Shown here piece after piece: positions 1 through 7,735 of a stretch of 64,000 nucleotides of DNA. The position numbers and the translations under genes are program-made. Location: NCBI RefSeq assembly GCF_003337235.1, contig NZ_QPJC01000002.1, positions 1 through 64,000 of the forward strand. The letters run 5' to 3'. The notes beneath the pieces were generated by a model. The model saw nothing but the letters and a program-made list of their open reading frames with translations. It was not told the DNA's origin and did no database searches. Each line of letters opens with the position of its first letter. Position 1 is the stretch's first letter. The stretch comes from Halopolyspora algeriensis (GTDB lineage: Bacteria; Actinomycetota; Actinomycetes; Mycobacteriales; Pseudonocardiaceae).

Positions 1-69
1 GCCGGCATCTGGCACAACTGGGCCACCGACACACCCCGCAAACGATCACTAATCGCCTACGACCACTAA
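1..69 (+). mobile_element. C-terminal end of a DDE transposase, cut by the window edge
   Basis: Frame 1 is open from the first base and stops at 67-69. The 22 residues include IWHNWA and end in KRSLIAYDH. This tail is typical of IS5-type DDE transposases of actinomycetes; the family call is from memory of the tail only. The catalytic part lies left of the window, so it cannot be said whether the element is intact. No terminal inverted repeat could be confirmed in the 37 bases before the next gene. Confidence 0.5.
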
Positions 70-106
70 CACCAGCTTCACGGAATCATTCATCTAGGCT
101 CGGTGC

Positions 107-730
107 ATGGCGAAGTACTTCGATGTGCATCCGGAGAACCCGCAGCGGCGTGCGATCGGCAAGGTGGTCGACATCGTCCGCGCCGACGGTTTGATCGCCT
201 ACCCGACGGACTCCTGTTTCGCCCTCGGGTGTCAACTGGGCAACAAGGACGGCATCGACCGGATCCGCTCGATCCGCCGCCTCGACAACCGGCACCACTT
301 CACGTTGGTGTGCCAGAACTTCGCACAGCTGGGGCAACTCGTGCACATCAACAACGTGGTCTTCCGCGCGATCAAGGCGTCGACGCCGGGCAGCTACACG
401 TTCATCCTCCCGGCGACCAAGGAGGTGCCGCGCAGGCTGCTGCATCCGAAGAAGAAGACCGTCGGTGTCCGGATTCCCGATCATGCCACCGCTCAGGCAT
501 TGCTGTCCGAGCTCGGCGAGCCGCTGGTGTCGAGCTCGCTGCTGCTGCCCGATCAGGACGAGCCGTTGACCCAGGGCTGGGAGATCAAGGAGCGGCTCGA
601 TCACGATGTGGACGCGGTGCTCGATTCCGGTGACTGCGGCACCGAGCCCACCACGGTGATCGACTTCTCGGACGATGAGGAACCCGAGATCATCCGCCGG
701 GGCGCCGGCGACACCACCCGGTTCGAGTGA
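107..730 (+). CDS. Sua5/YciO/YrdC family protein (threonylcarbamoyl-AMP synthase-like)
   Basis: The 207-residue protein has the YrdC fold pattern: an N-terminal GLIAYPTDSCFALGC strand-loop (about residues 29-43), a central SYTFILPATKEVPRR, and TVGVRIPDH. Family members bind ATP and threonine and make threonylcarbamoyl-AMP for the t6A37 tRNA modification. YciO-type paralogues have the fold but an uncertain role, and the length without the extra Sua5 domain suits YciO. There is no Shine-Dalgarno sequence before the ATG. Instead TAGGCT lies at 95-100, six bases upstream, so the mRNA may be leaderless. The gene appears monocistronic. Confidence 0.85.
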   Translation: MAKYFDVHPENPQRRAIGKVVDIVRADGLIAYPTDSCFALGCQLGNKDGIDRIRSIRRLDNRHHFTLVCQNFAQLGQLVHINNVVFRAIKASTPGSYTFILPATKEVPRRLLHPKKKTVGVRIPDHATAQALLSELGEPLVSSSLLLPDQDEPLTQGWEIKERLDHDVDAVLDSGDCGTEPTTVIDFSDDEEPEIIRRGAGDTTRFE

Positions 731-989
731 CACCGGCGGGATCGTACGCACGCTCACCGTTTCCCGATGCCCGGGCTCGGCTTTCGGCTGTGCTGCTCGG
801 GGTGAGCCCGGCGAGCAGCTCTTCGATGCGGGAAGTCGTGCCGGTCGCCCGGGATGCGGCCGCACGCTTCGGCGCGCACCATGGCCGCAAGCGCCGTGGT
901 GGAGCTTTGCGGCCCATCACCGCAGCGTGGTGACGAGTCGATCCCGCGGGGGAACGGGATCTCTGCGGGGCAGTGGCAGGAGGCTGAAG

Positions 990-1127
990 ATGTGCGACAT
1001 CGGTGCCGAACGACGCGAGGTGGAGTTCGAACCCGTCCCCGGGAGCTCACCTGTTGATCCCGATCGGACTCCTTCGGCTCCCGAGTCGACCCCACCGGTG
1101 GAGACATCGGCGAGGGCATCGGAGTGA
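990..1127 (+). CDS. Small acidic, Pro-rich protein, translationally coupled to the next gene
   Basis: A 45-residue ORF begins MCDIGAERREVEFEPVP and continues Pro/Ser/Thr-rich to a stop at 1125-1127. It is supported by a very strong AGGAGG six bases before the ATG and by its stop overlapping the GTG start of the next gene (GTGA). Function is unknown. There is no signal peptide or membrane segment. It is probably the first cistron of a two-gene unit. A leader peptide that only serves coupling is the alternative. Confidence 0.5.
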   Translation: MCDIGAERREVEFEPVPGSSPVDPDRTPSAPESTPPVETSARASE

Positions 1128-1843
1128 GCAGCGGTCCCGTCGGCTTCGGCGGGCCGCCTGCGCTGGTGCCGCAGGAGTTGCGCGGGTACCGGCGCTTCCT
1201 GCTCACCGGCGGGAATCTGTGGCCGCCCGTCCATGCCGACTGCGGCCCGTGGGACGCTCGGCTCGAACGCGCGACCTGCGGGCAGGGTTCCGAGCACGCG
1301 GCGCCGGATGCGGAGTGCGGCTGTGGCCTGTACGGGTGGTACCACCCCAGCAGGGCCACCCGTTCCTCCGGATTCGGTGATGTCAGCGCCGTCATCGCCG
1401 CGCGAGGCCGCATCATCCTCGGCGAAGACGGTTTTCGGGCTGCCGGTGCCCGGATCGAAGCCGTCACCGTGCCCACGCGCGCACGCTTGTGGCCGGGGGC
1501 GTCCCACCGGATTCAGCGATTGCTCGCCGAGCGGTATCCGCAGACCGTGGTGTACCGCTCACGACGGCGGATGCTGCGCGATCATCCAGCCGGTGACCTG
1601 CGCGAACTGGGGATCACCGTGCGGGTGAGCACCACCGCTCGCTACGTGCGCAGCGCTCTGGGCGTCTGGGTGCTCGGCGTCCTCGCTCTCTGCTCGGCGG
1701 CGTTGCTGCTGCCGACATCGATGGTGCAGGCGAGGCCTGCGGTCTGGGCCACCGTGCTCGGCGGTGTCGTGCTGTGGCAGGCACTGCTCATCTGGTTGGC
1801 CGGCCGGTGTTCCGAGACCCCACGAACGCCGCCGCCCCGATAG
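1124..1843 (+). CDS. Hypothetical Cys/His-rich protein with C-terminal membrane segments
   Basis: This 239-residue protein is not assigned to a named family. About residues 38-73 carry a cluster of Cys and His (HADCGPWD, ATCGQGSEH, AECGCGLYGWYHP) that looks like a metal-binding or redox module. The middle is Arg-rich (RYPQTVVYRSRRRMLRDH). Two hydrophobic helices near residues 185-205 and 210-230 suggest C-terminal membrane anchoring with the Cys module probably cytoplasmic. The GTG start overlaps the stop of the 45-residue ORF, so the two are likely co-translated. GC3 is high, as in real genes here. Confidence 0.6.
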   Translation: MSSGPVGFGGPPALVPQELRGYRRFLLTGGNLWPPVHADCGPWDARLERATCGQGSEHAAPDAECGCGLYGWYHPSRATRSSGFGDVSAVIAARGRIILGEDGFRAAGARIEAVTVPTRARLWPGASHRIQRLLAERYPQTVVYRSRRRMLRDHPAGDLRELGITVRVSTTARYVRSALGVWVLGVLALCSAALLLPTSMVQARPAVWATVLGGVVLWQALLIWLAGRCSETPRTPPPR

Positions 1844-1889
1844 GTGGTTTCTTTCCTCGGACGCAGGGCGCGAAGCTTCGGCAAGCGGG

Positions 1890-2564
1890 TCAGTGCGTGG
1901 CGAGAAGATGGCGGTAATGGGGGCGGTGCTGTGGTTCGACGATCGCGTTGAGTACGAGCGCGGTCTGCTTGGTGACGTAGTCGTCGAACCGGAGTGTTTG
2001 CTCGAGGTACCAATGTTTGAGGGCCCAGCCGTGGGCCATCAGCAGGAGATCGTGGGCCACCAGTTCGGTATCGACTGCGATGAGGAGCCCTGAGCTTGCG
2101 CCGTCGCGAATCGCGGCACGTAGTGGCTCGCTCGTGTCGATTTCCATGCTCTTGATCTTGTTGCGCCCTTCGGAGCCGAGGGTCCTGCTCTCGCGGTAGG
2201 TGAGAACCGCCGCGTGCCGGTGTTCGTCGATCACGTCGCAGTAGGCGCGAAATGCGGCCGCGATCCGCTCGACCGGGTCGTTGCCCGCTTCCTCGACCGC
2301 GGAGGGTACCCGAGTTGCGAACGCCTCGAGCACGTCGACGATCACGGCCAGCAGCAGGTCGTCCTTGCCGCCGAAGTATCGGTAGATCAAGCCGACACTG
2401 ACGGAGGCCTCTTCGGCCAGGGCCTGCATGGAGACGCCGTGGAAGCCGTCCCGTTCCATGAGTCGGGCCGCCGCGTCCAGCAGCTGCCTGCTGCGCCATT
2501 CGGCGCGGGCCGCGCGGGCCGCCTCATCCGGGTCCTGGGCTTGTGAGCGAGGGCGCGAGGGCAC
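1890..2564 (-). CDS. TetR/AcrR family transcriptional regulator
   Basis: A 224-residue regulator. Its N-terminal helix-turn-helix includes RQLLDAAARLMERDGFHGVSMQALAEEASVSVGLIYRYFGGKDDLL, near residues 25-70. The C-terminal ligand domain is all-helical and variable. The GTG at 2564 was chosen because GGAG lies five bases upstream; an in-frame ATG at 2666 would run the protein through the promoter region. It is divergent from the alicyclic-acid cluster at 2802, with inverted repeats in between. It therefore probably represses that cluster and itself, with a CoA thioester or free acid as the likely inducer (inference). Confidence 0.88.
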   Translation of the reverse strand: MPSRPRSQAQDPDEAARAARAEWRSRQLLDAAARLMERDGFHGVSMQALAEEASVSVGLIYRYFGGKDDLLLAVIVDVLEAFATRVPSAVEEAGNDPVERIAAAFRAYCDVIDEHRHAAVLTYRESRTLGSEGRNKIKSMEIDTSEPLRAAIRDGASSGLLIAVDTELVAHDLLLMAHGWALKHWYLEQTLRFDDYVTKQTALVLNAIVEPQHRPHYRHLLATH

Positions 2565-2674
2565 GTGATCTCCATGAACATCGATTGCGGGTCCATAGTC
2601 ACAAAAGGTTCGGTCGGCACATCGCCGCGGGTCGGTATCCACCGCTGTCGGTGTGTCCCTTGACACGTCGAACT

Positions 2675-2714
2675 TGATGAATCATTCTTCATCATAAGTG
2701 AATATGGATTCATC
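2675..2714. promoter_or_regulatory. Probable TetR operator: nested inverted repeats in a divergent promoter
   Basis: TGATGAA (2675-2681) and TTCATCA (2688-2694) form a 7-bp inverted repeat with a 6-base spacer. A further GATTCATC at 2707-2714 is the reverse complement of GATGAATC at 2676-2683. The cluster is AT-rich and lies between the TetR gene and the acyl-CoA dehydrogenase, where a TetR dimer pair would block both promoters. Confidence 0.6.
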
Positions 2715-2801
2715 GCAAGTGAGTCCTTGTTCGTCCCATCGACCTCCCCGATCTGTCTCGGCGATCCGAGATGACCTCGACCATCACCAGGAGCACAAGC
2801 G

Positions 2802-3950
2802 ATGGAATTCACGCTGTCGCCGGCACAGGAACAGTGGCGTGATGCGGCACGGTGCTTCGCGCAGCAGCGACTCGCTCCGCGATACCAAGCGCGGGAACAG
2901 CAGGGCCGCATCGAGCCGGAGGTACGGCTGGAGATGGGCGAGCACGGCTTCATCGCCCCCGAACTTCCGGCTGCGCTGGGAGGGCGCGATCTCGACCGGA
3001 TCACCTCCGGGCTCCTCGTCGAGGAGGTCGCTCGCGGGGACTTCTCCGTGGCGTACTTGCAGATCGTCGGTTCCCTGGTCGGTCAGATCCTCGTCGACAA
3101 CGCCCGAGCCGATGTCGCGGCCGACTGGGTACCTGCGATCTGCCGCGGGGAGCGGATCGTCGGCATCGGACTGACCGAACCGCACGCGGGGTCCGATGCC
3201 GGGATGCCGGAACTGCGAGCCCGGCGCGAGGGCGACGAGTACGTCCTCAACGGCGTCAAATCCCTGTCCTTCTGCAACGAGGCGGCCGCCGTCGTGGTCT
3301 TCGCGCGCACCAGCGAGCAGCAGCGTCGCGGCAAGGGGATCAGCACGTTCCTCGTTCCGCTGGACTCCGAGAGGATCACCCGGGAGCTCTGCTCGGACAT
3401 GGGCACCAAAGCCGTCGGCCGTGGGGAGGTACACCTCGACGACGTTCGGGTCCCCGCCGATCACCTGCTCGGGGAGGAAGGAAGGGGATTCACCCAGGTG
3501 ATGCGCGGCTTCGACTTCAGCCGGGCGCTGATCGGGCTGCAATGCCTGGGCATTGCCCAGGTCACCGTGGACGAGACCTGGCAGTACGTCAGCAGGCGGG
3601 AAGCCTTCGACCAGCCGTTGAGCACGTTTCAGGGAGTGTCCTTCCCGCTGGCCGAGTCCGAAACGTTGCTGTCGGCGGCCCGGTTGCTGTGCTACCGGAC
3701 TCTGTCGCTGAAAGATCAGGGGCAGCCGCATACCGCGGAGGCCGCGATGTGCAAGTGGTGGGCGCCGAAGACGGCCTTCGACGTCGTCCAGAACTGCCTG
3801 CTGCTGCACGGTCAGTACGGCTACCGCACCGAGTTGCCGCTGGAGCAACGCCTGCGGGACGTGCTCGGACTGCAGATCGGAGACGGCACCGCCCAGATCA
3901 TGAAGCTCGTCATCGCCCGGGAACGAGTGGGGCGCGCTCTGGCTCCGTGA
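2802..3950 (+). CDS. Acyl-CoA dehydrogenase, probably cyclohexanecarboxyl-CoA dehydrogenase (AliB-like)
   Basis: This 382-residue flavoprotein has the full acyl-CoA dehydrogenase architecture: an N-terminal helical domain, the FAD-contact segment GIGLTEPHAGSDAG (about 127-140), the middle beta domain, and the C-terminal QIGDGTAQIMKLVIARE. It oxidises an acyl-CoA to the enoyl-CoA and passes electrons to ETF. The substrate call rests on context: it leads a cluster with a BadH-type dehydrogenase and a CoA ligase, the enzymes of cyclohexanecarboxylate beta-oxidation. Spacing to the next gene is 89 bases. A different branched or cyclic acyl-CoA remains possible. Confidence 0.82.
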   Translation: MEFTLSPAQEQWRDAARCFAQQRLAPRYQAREQQGRIEPEVRLEMGEHGFIAPELPAALGGRDLDRITSGLLVEEVARGDFSVAYLQIVGSLVGQILVDNARADVAADWVPAICRGERIVGIGLTEPHAGSDAGMPELRARREGDEYVLNGVKSLSFCNEAAAVVVFARTSEQQRRGKGISTFLVPLDSERITRELCSDMGTKAVGRGEVHLDDVRVPADHLLGEEGRGFTQVMRGFDFSRALIGLQCLGIAQVTVDETWQYVSRREAFDQPLSTFQGVSFPLAESETLLSAARLLCYRTLSLKDQGQPHTAEAAMCKWWAPKTAFDVVQNCLLLHGQYGYRTELPLEQRLRDVLGLQIGDGTAQIMKLVIARERVGRALAP

Positions 3951-4039
3951 AACGGCGTCAGCACCACGTTCTCGGCACGAGTCGCGCCCGCCGTTCGCCA
4001 TACGAGTCGGGCCTGCACACATCGGGAGGGAAACGCACC

Positions 4040-4786
4040 ATGACACGACTGGACGACAAGATCGCCGTGGTCACCGGAGCGGGCCGCGGGATCGGCCGGG
4101 CCATTGCCGAGAAACTCGCCGCCGAGGCGGCCACCGTCGTCGTCTCGGACGTCGATGAAGCCTCCGCGGTGGCGACCGCCCATGCGATCGGGGGCAAGGC
4201 CGTGGGGTTGCGTGCCGACGTGGCCTCCACCGAGTCGGTCGAGGCTCTGGTCGGCGACGTCAGGAGCCGATTCGGACGGATCGACGTGCTCGTCAACAAC
4301 GCGGGCTGGGACAAGGCGGAACCGTTTCTCGACAGCCGTGAATCCGACTGGGAACGCATCATCGCGATCAACCTGGTCGGCACCCTCAACACGACCAAGG
4401 CGGTTCTGCCGCTGATGGTGGAGCAGGGTTCCGGTTCCGTCGTCAACCTCGGCTCCGATGCCGCCCGCGTGGGTTCCTCCGGCGAGGCGGTGTACTCGGC
4501 AGCAAAGGGTGGCGTGGTTTCCTTCACCAAGACGATCGCGCGCGAGATGGCCAGGCACCGGATCACCGTGAACTGCGTGTGCCCCGGACCGACCGACACC
4601 GAACTGTTCGCCTCCATCGGTGGGGACGACCCCAAACTCCGGGAATCGCTGACCAAGGCCATCCCGTTCCGCCGGCTCGGTGATCCGCAGGACCTCGCCA
4701 ACACGGTGGCCTTCTTCGCCTCGGACGAGGCCGGCTACATCACCGGACAGACCGTCAGCGTCAGCGGTGGCCTCACCATGAGCTGA
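4040..4786 (+). CDS. badH: 2-hydroxycyclohexanecarboxyl-CoA dehydrogenase (SDR family)
   Basis: A 248-residue short-chain dehydrogenase with the cofactor motif VTGAGRGIGRA (11-21), NNAGW (86-90) and catalytic Ser139, Tyr152 and Lys156. Several segments match Rhodopseudomonas BadH as I remember it: the NNAGWD stretch, SDAARVGSSGEAVY, the VCPGPTDT stretch and the SVSGGLTM end. BadH oxidises 2-hydroxycyclohexanecarboxyl-CoA to the 2-keto thioester with NAD+. The gene lies between the acyl-CoA dehydrogenase and the ligase, all on one strand. This is the most specific anchor for the alicyclic assignment. Confidence 0.8.
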   Translation: MTRLDDKIAVVTGAGRGIGRAIAEKLAAEAATVVVSDVDEASAVATAHAIGGKAVGLRADVASTESVEALVGDVRSRFGRIDVLVNNAGWDKAEPFLDSRESDWERIIAINLVGTLNTTKAVLPLMVEQGSGSVVNLGSDAARVGSSGEAVYSAAKGGVVSFTKTIAREMARHRITVNCVCPGPTDTELFASIGGDDPKLRESLTKAIPFRRLGDPQDLANTVAFFASDEAGYITGQTVSVSGGLTMS

Positions 4787-4840
4787 GATCTCCGTGCTCA
4801 GCGTCCCGACTGTTTCGATCTCGACGAGGAGGGCGGGAAC

Positions 4841-6538
4841 ATGACGACTTACGACCCGGCGGCGTACCGGGAGTTCTTCGAGCGCGAGTTCACCTACCTC
4901 GCCGGTTTCCGGCGCAACACGCACCGCTATGCCGACCGTGTGGCGATGCACTGCCCGGTGACCGACACGAGCTGGACCTATGCCGAGTTGGGGACCCGAG
5001 TCGACCGGTTGGCCGTCGGCCTGACCGAAGCGGGTGTGCGACCGGGCGACGTGGTCGTGTACCAGCTCTACAACACACCGGAGTTCGCGCAGCTGTATCT
5101 GGCCACCCAGGCGTGCGGTGCGGTGGGGGCGCCGATCAACTTCCGGCTCTCCCCGGGAGAGACGGCGTTCATCCTCGACGACAGCCGCCCGAGGGTGTTC
5201 GTTTACGACACCGCGCTGGCCGAGACTGCATCGGAGGCACTGGAACGTGCCGAGCACCGGCCCGACCTTGTCGTGGCCGTCGGTGGGGGAGAAGCGCCAT
5301 CGCGTCCGGACGGTGGTCCGGTGGCACGGTTCGACGAGCTTTTCGCCTCCGAGGGACCGCCGCCGACCGTGTCGGGCACGGTTTACGAGGAGACCACCAG
5401 GCTCTACACCTCGGGCACCACGGGAATGCCCAAGGGAGTGCCGTTGAACAGCGTGATCGAGATCTTCACCGCGCACGACGTGATCATGCACTTCCTGCTC
5501 ACCCCGGAGGATCGCACGCTGAACATGACGCCGTGGTTCCATCGCGGCGGCCTGTACGCAGGCGGGCCGAACCCGGCGTTCTACCTGGGTGCCCAGATCG
5601 TGCCGATGCGGGCGTTCGATCCCGAACTGTGTCTGGACTACGTGGAGCGATTCGGGATCACCTTCCTCATCGGTGCGCCCACGAACCTGGCGATGCTGGC
5701 GAATGTGCAGTCCGCGCGGCCGAGGGATCTGTCCGGTTTGCGCGGGATCGTCACGATGGGCGCGCCGCTGGAGCGTGAGGCAGCACTTCGCTATCAGGAG
5801 ATCCTGTGCCCGCGGATCTTCAACGGGTACGGAACCACCGAAGCGTTCTGGAACAGTTTCCTGCGTCCGGCGGACCTTCCCGAGCACGCGGGAAGTGCGG
5901 GCAGGGCGTGCACCGACGACGACATCGCGGTGGTGAAGGTGTTCGACGATCGGTTGGCGAGTCCGCACGAGACGGTCGCCAAGGACGATGCGGAAGTGGG
6001 CGAGGTGATCGTGCGGTCACCGAAGTGCGGTTACGCCTACGCCAACGCGCCGGAGCAGGAGGCGGCCAAGTTCCACAAGGGGTGGCTCTACATCGGTGAT
6101 CTGGCCACCTGGGACTCCGAGGAGTTCGTGACGATCGTCGGCCGCAAGGACGACATGATCGTCTCGGGTGGGGAGAACATCCATCCGGTGCAGGTGGAGG
6201 AGGCACTCAACGAGCACCCCGGCATCGACGATTCGATGGTGGTCGGTATCCCCCATGAGCAGTGGGGGCAGCTGGTGGTGGCCTATGTCGTGCCCGCCGA
6301 GGATGCTCTGACCCCCGACGACTGCGACCGGCATTGCCGCGGGCACCCCATGCTGGCCGCATACAAACGCCCCCGCGGCTACCGGCTCGTCGACGCTCTG
6401 CCGGTGACCGCCACGGGTAAGAAAGTGCACTACAAGGCACGCCAACAGGCGGCCTCGGACTACGCGCAGGGGCTGTTCACCGGCACGGAACCGGCCGGCA
6501 CCAGCGAGACACCCCGGACGAAGGGAGCCACTCGGTGA
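4841..6538 (+). CDS. AMP-forming acyl-CoA ligase, probably cyclohexanecarboxylate-CoA ligase (AliA-like)
   Basis: A 565-residue ANL-superfamily enzyme. The phosphate-binding motif LYTSGTTGMPKGVP lies near residue 188, YGTTEAFW near 329, the hinge region GDLATW and GRKDDMIVSGGENIHP near 422-450, and the C-terminal catalytic Lys region ATGKKVHYK near 525. It activates a carboxylic acid with ATP and CoA, and within this cluster the expected substrate is cyclohexanecarboxylate. It follows badH after 54 bases and overlaps the next gene by four bases (GTGA). Substrate specificity cannot be read from the sequence. Confidence 0.8.
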   Translation: MTTYDPAAYREFFEREFTYLAGFRRNTHRYADRVAMHCPVTDTSWTYAELGTRVDRLAVGLTEAGVRPGDVVVYQLYNTPEFAQLYLATQACGAVGAPINFRLSPGETAFILDDSRPRVFVYDTALAETASEALERAEHRPDLVVAVGGGEAPSRPDGGPVARFDELFASEGPPPTVSGTVYEETTRLYTSGTTGMPKGVPLNSVIEIFTAHDVIMHFLLTPEDRTLNMTPWFHRGGLYAGGPNPAFYLGAQIVPMRAFDPELCLDYVERFGITFLIGAPTNLAMLANVQSARPRDLSGLRGIVTMGAPLEREAALRYQEILCPRIFNGYGTTEAFWNSFLRPADLPEHAGSAGRACTDDDIAVVKVFDDRLASPHETVAKDDAEVGEVIVRSPKCGYAYANAPEQEAAKFHKGWLYIGDLATWDSEEFVTIVGRKDDMIVSGGENIHPVQVEEALNEHPGIDDSMVVGIPHEQWGQLVVAYVVPAEDALTPDDCDRHCRGHPMLAAYKRPRGYRLVDALPVTATGKKVHYKARQQAASDYAQGLFTGTEPAGTSETPRTKGATR

Positions 6539-7341
6539 CATACTCCGACTACAAACAGCTGACGTTCGAGCACCGCGACAACGGTGTTCTGCTGATCACC
6601 CTGAACCGGCCGGACAAGTACAACGCCACCGACGAGGAGATGCACACCGAGCTGGCTCGGGTCTGGAGGGACGTCTCCGAGGACCCGGACACGCGAGTTG
6701 CGGTGGTCACCGGCGCGGGCAAGGCATTCTCCGCCGGCGGTGATCTGGACATGGTCGAACGCATGGCCGGCGACCACGAGCGAGTGGCGCACATGCTCTC
6801 CGAGATGAGCGACCTCGTCTACAACATGATCAACTGCGAGAAACCGGTGGTCTCGGCGATCAACGGTGCCGCGGTCGGCGCGGGCCTGGTCGTGGCACTG
6901 CTGGCCGACGTCTCGATCTGCGCCGAGGACGCCCGACTCGGGGACGGCCACGTCAAGCTCGGTGTCGCCGCCGGAGACCATGCGGCCATCGTCTGGCCGC
7001 TGCTGGCAGGGATGGCCAAGGCCCGTTACTACCTGCTCACCGGTGAGATGCTCAGCGGCGCCGAAGCCGAACGCATCGGCATGGTCACCAAGGCACTACC
7101 CCGGGACGGGGTACTCGACGAGGCGCTGTCCGTCGCCGAGACCTTGGCCACGGGCTCCCAGTTGGCGATTCGTTGGACGAAGCGCGCCCTCAACAACTGG
7201 CTCAAGACCGCCGGGCCGATCTTCGACCAGTCCGCCGCCTACGAGATGCTGGGTTTCATGGGGCCCGACGTCCCCGAGGGGGTCGCGGCGCTCCGCGAGA
7301 AACGTTCGCCCCGGTTCCCCTCCGCCCACCCGGCCACGTGA
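6535..7341 (+). CDS. Crotonase-family protein of the alicyclic-acid cluster, without canonical hydratase glutamates
   Basis: A 268-residue enoyl-CoA hydratase/isomerase-fold protein. Oxyanion-hole segments are visible at SAGGD (66-70) and GAAVGAG (111-117). The two glutamates of classical hydratases (rat E144 and E164) align with Leu118 and His139, so simple hydration chemistry is not assured. The C-terminus ([15 protein letters not shown]) resembles the end of BadI, the ring-opening ketohydrolase. By position it could fill the BadK (hydratase) or the BadI role. It overlaps the ligase gene by four bases and is the last intact gene of the cluster. Confidence 0.75.
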   Translation: MTYSDYKQLTFEHRDNGVLLITLNRPDKYNATDEEMHTELARVWRDVSEDPDTRVAVVTGAGKAFSAGGDLDMVERMAGDHERVAHMLSEMSDLVYNMINCEKPVVSAINGAAVGAGLVVALLADVSICAEDARLGDGHVKLGVAAGDHAAIVWPLLAGMAKARYYLLTGEMLSGAEAERIGMVTKALPRDGVLDEALSVAETLATGSQLAIRWTKRALNNWLKTAGPIFDQSAAYEMLGFMGPDVPEGVAALREKRSPRFPSAHPAT

Positions 7342-7414
7342 TCTTCTCGTGCCGTTCCGCCTGCGCCGTGGTTGCCGGTGCAGGCGGAACGGTCTGCGCC
7401 CCTGTTCGATCTGT

Positions 7415-7702
7415 ATGGCCGATCCCGCCCCGCGTCGGCAGGGGAAGCCGGAGGCGGTCTGGGTGGTCGGCGGGCGGCACGGGGACACCTACCACCGCTG
7501 GATGGAAACCGGTGCCGGGTGGTCGCTCACCAGCCATCCGGTGCTGAGTGTGCCGGTGGGTTCCAACAGCAAGGGCCTGCCGATGGGGGTGCAGATCATC
7601 GGCAGGAACAACGTGGATCCGGAGGTCCTCGAACTCGGCTACGCCTACGAGCAGGCGACCGACTGGGTCCACCGCATGCCCCGCCTCTCCTCGGTCGGGG
7701 CT
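7415..7702 (+). pseudogene. C-terminal remnant of an amidase-signature enzyme
   Basis: Frame 2 encodes about 75 residues that fit the end of GatA-type amidases: HPVLSVPVG, LPMGVQIIGR and LELGYAYEQATDWV. The Ser-Ser-Lys catalytic core, which should lie about 300 residues upstream, is absent; that position is occupied by the crotonase gene. Downstream the frame stays open only as an antisense shadow of the next gene. It is best read as debris from a deletion at the end of the alicyclic-acid cluster. Confidence 0.7.
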
Positions 7703-7735
7703 GACAGTTCCCGGAACTCGCCGGTGCTCGCACGT

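Noticed and set aside
2564-2666. An upstream ATG start for the TetR regulator at 2666
   Set aside because: It would add 34 unrelated residues encoded in the operator/promoter region. The GTG at 2564 has a proper GGAG.
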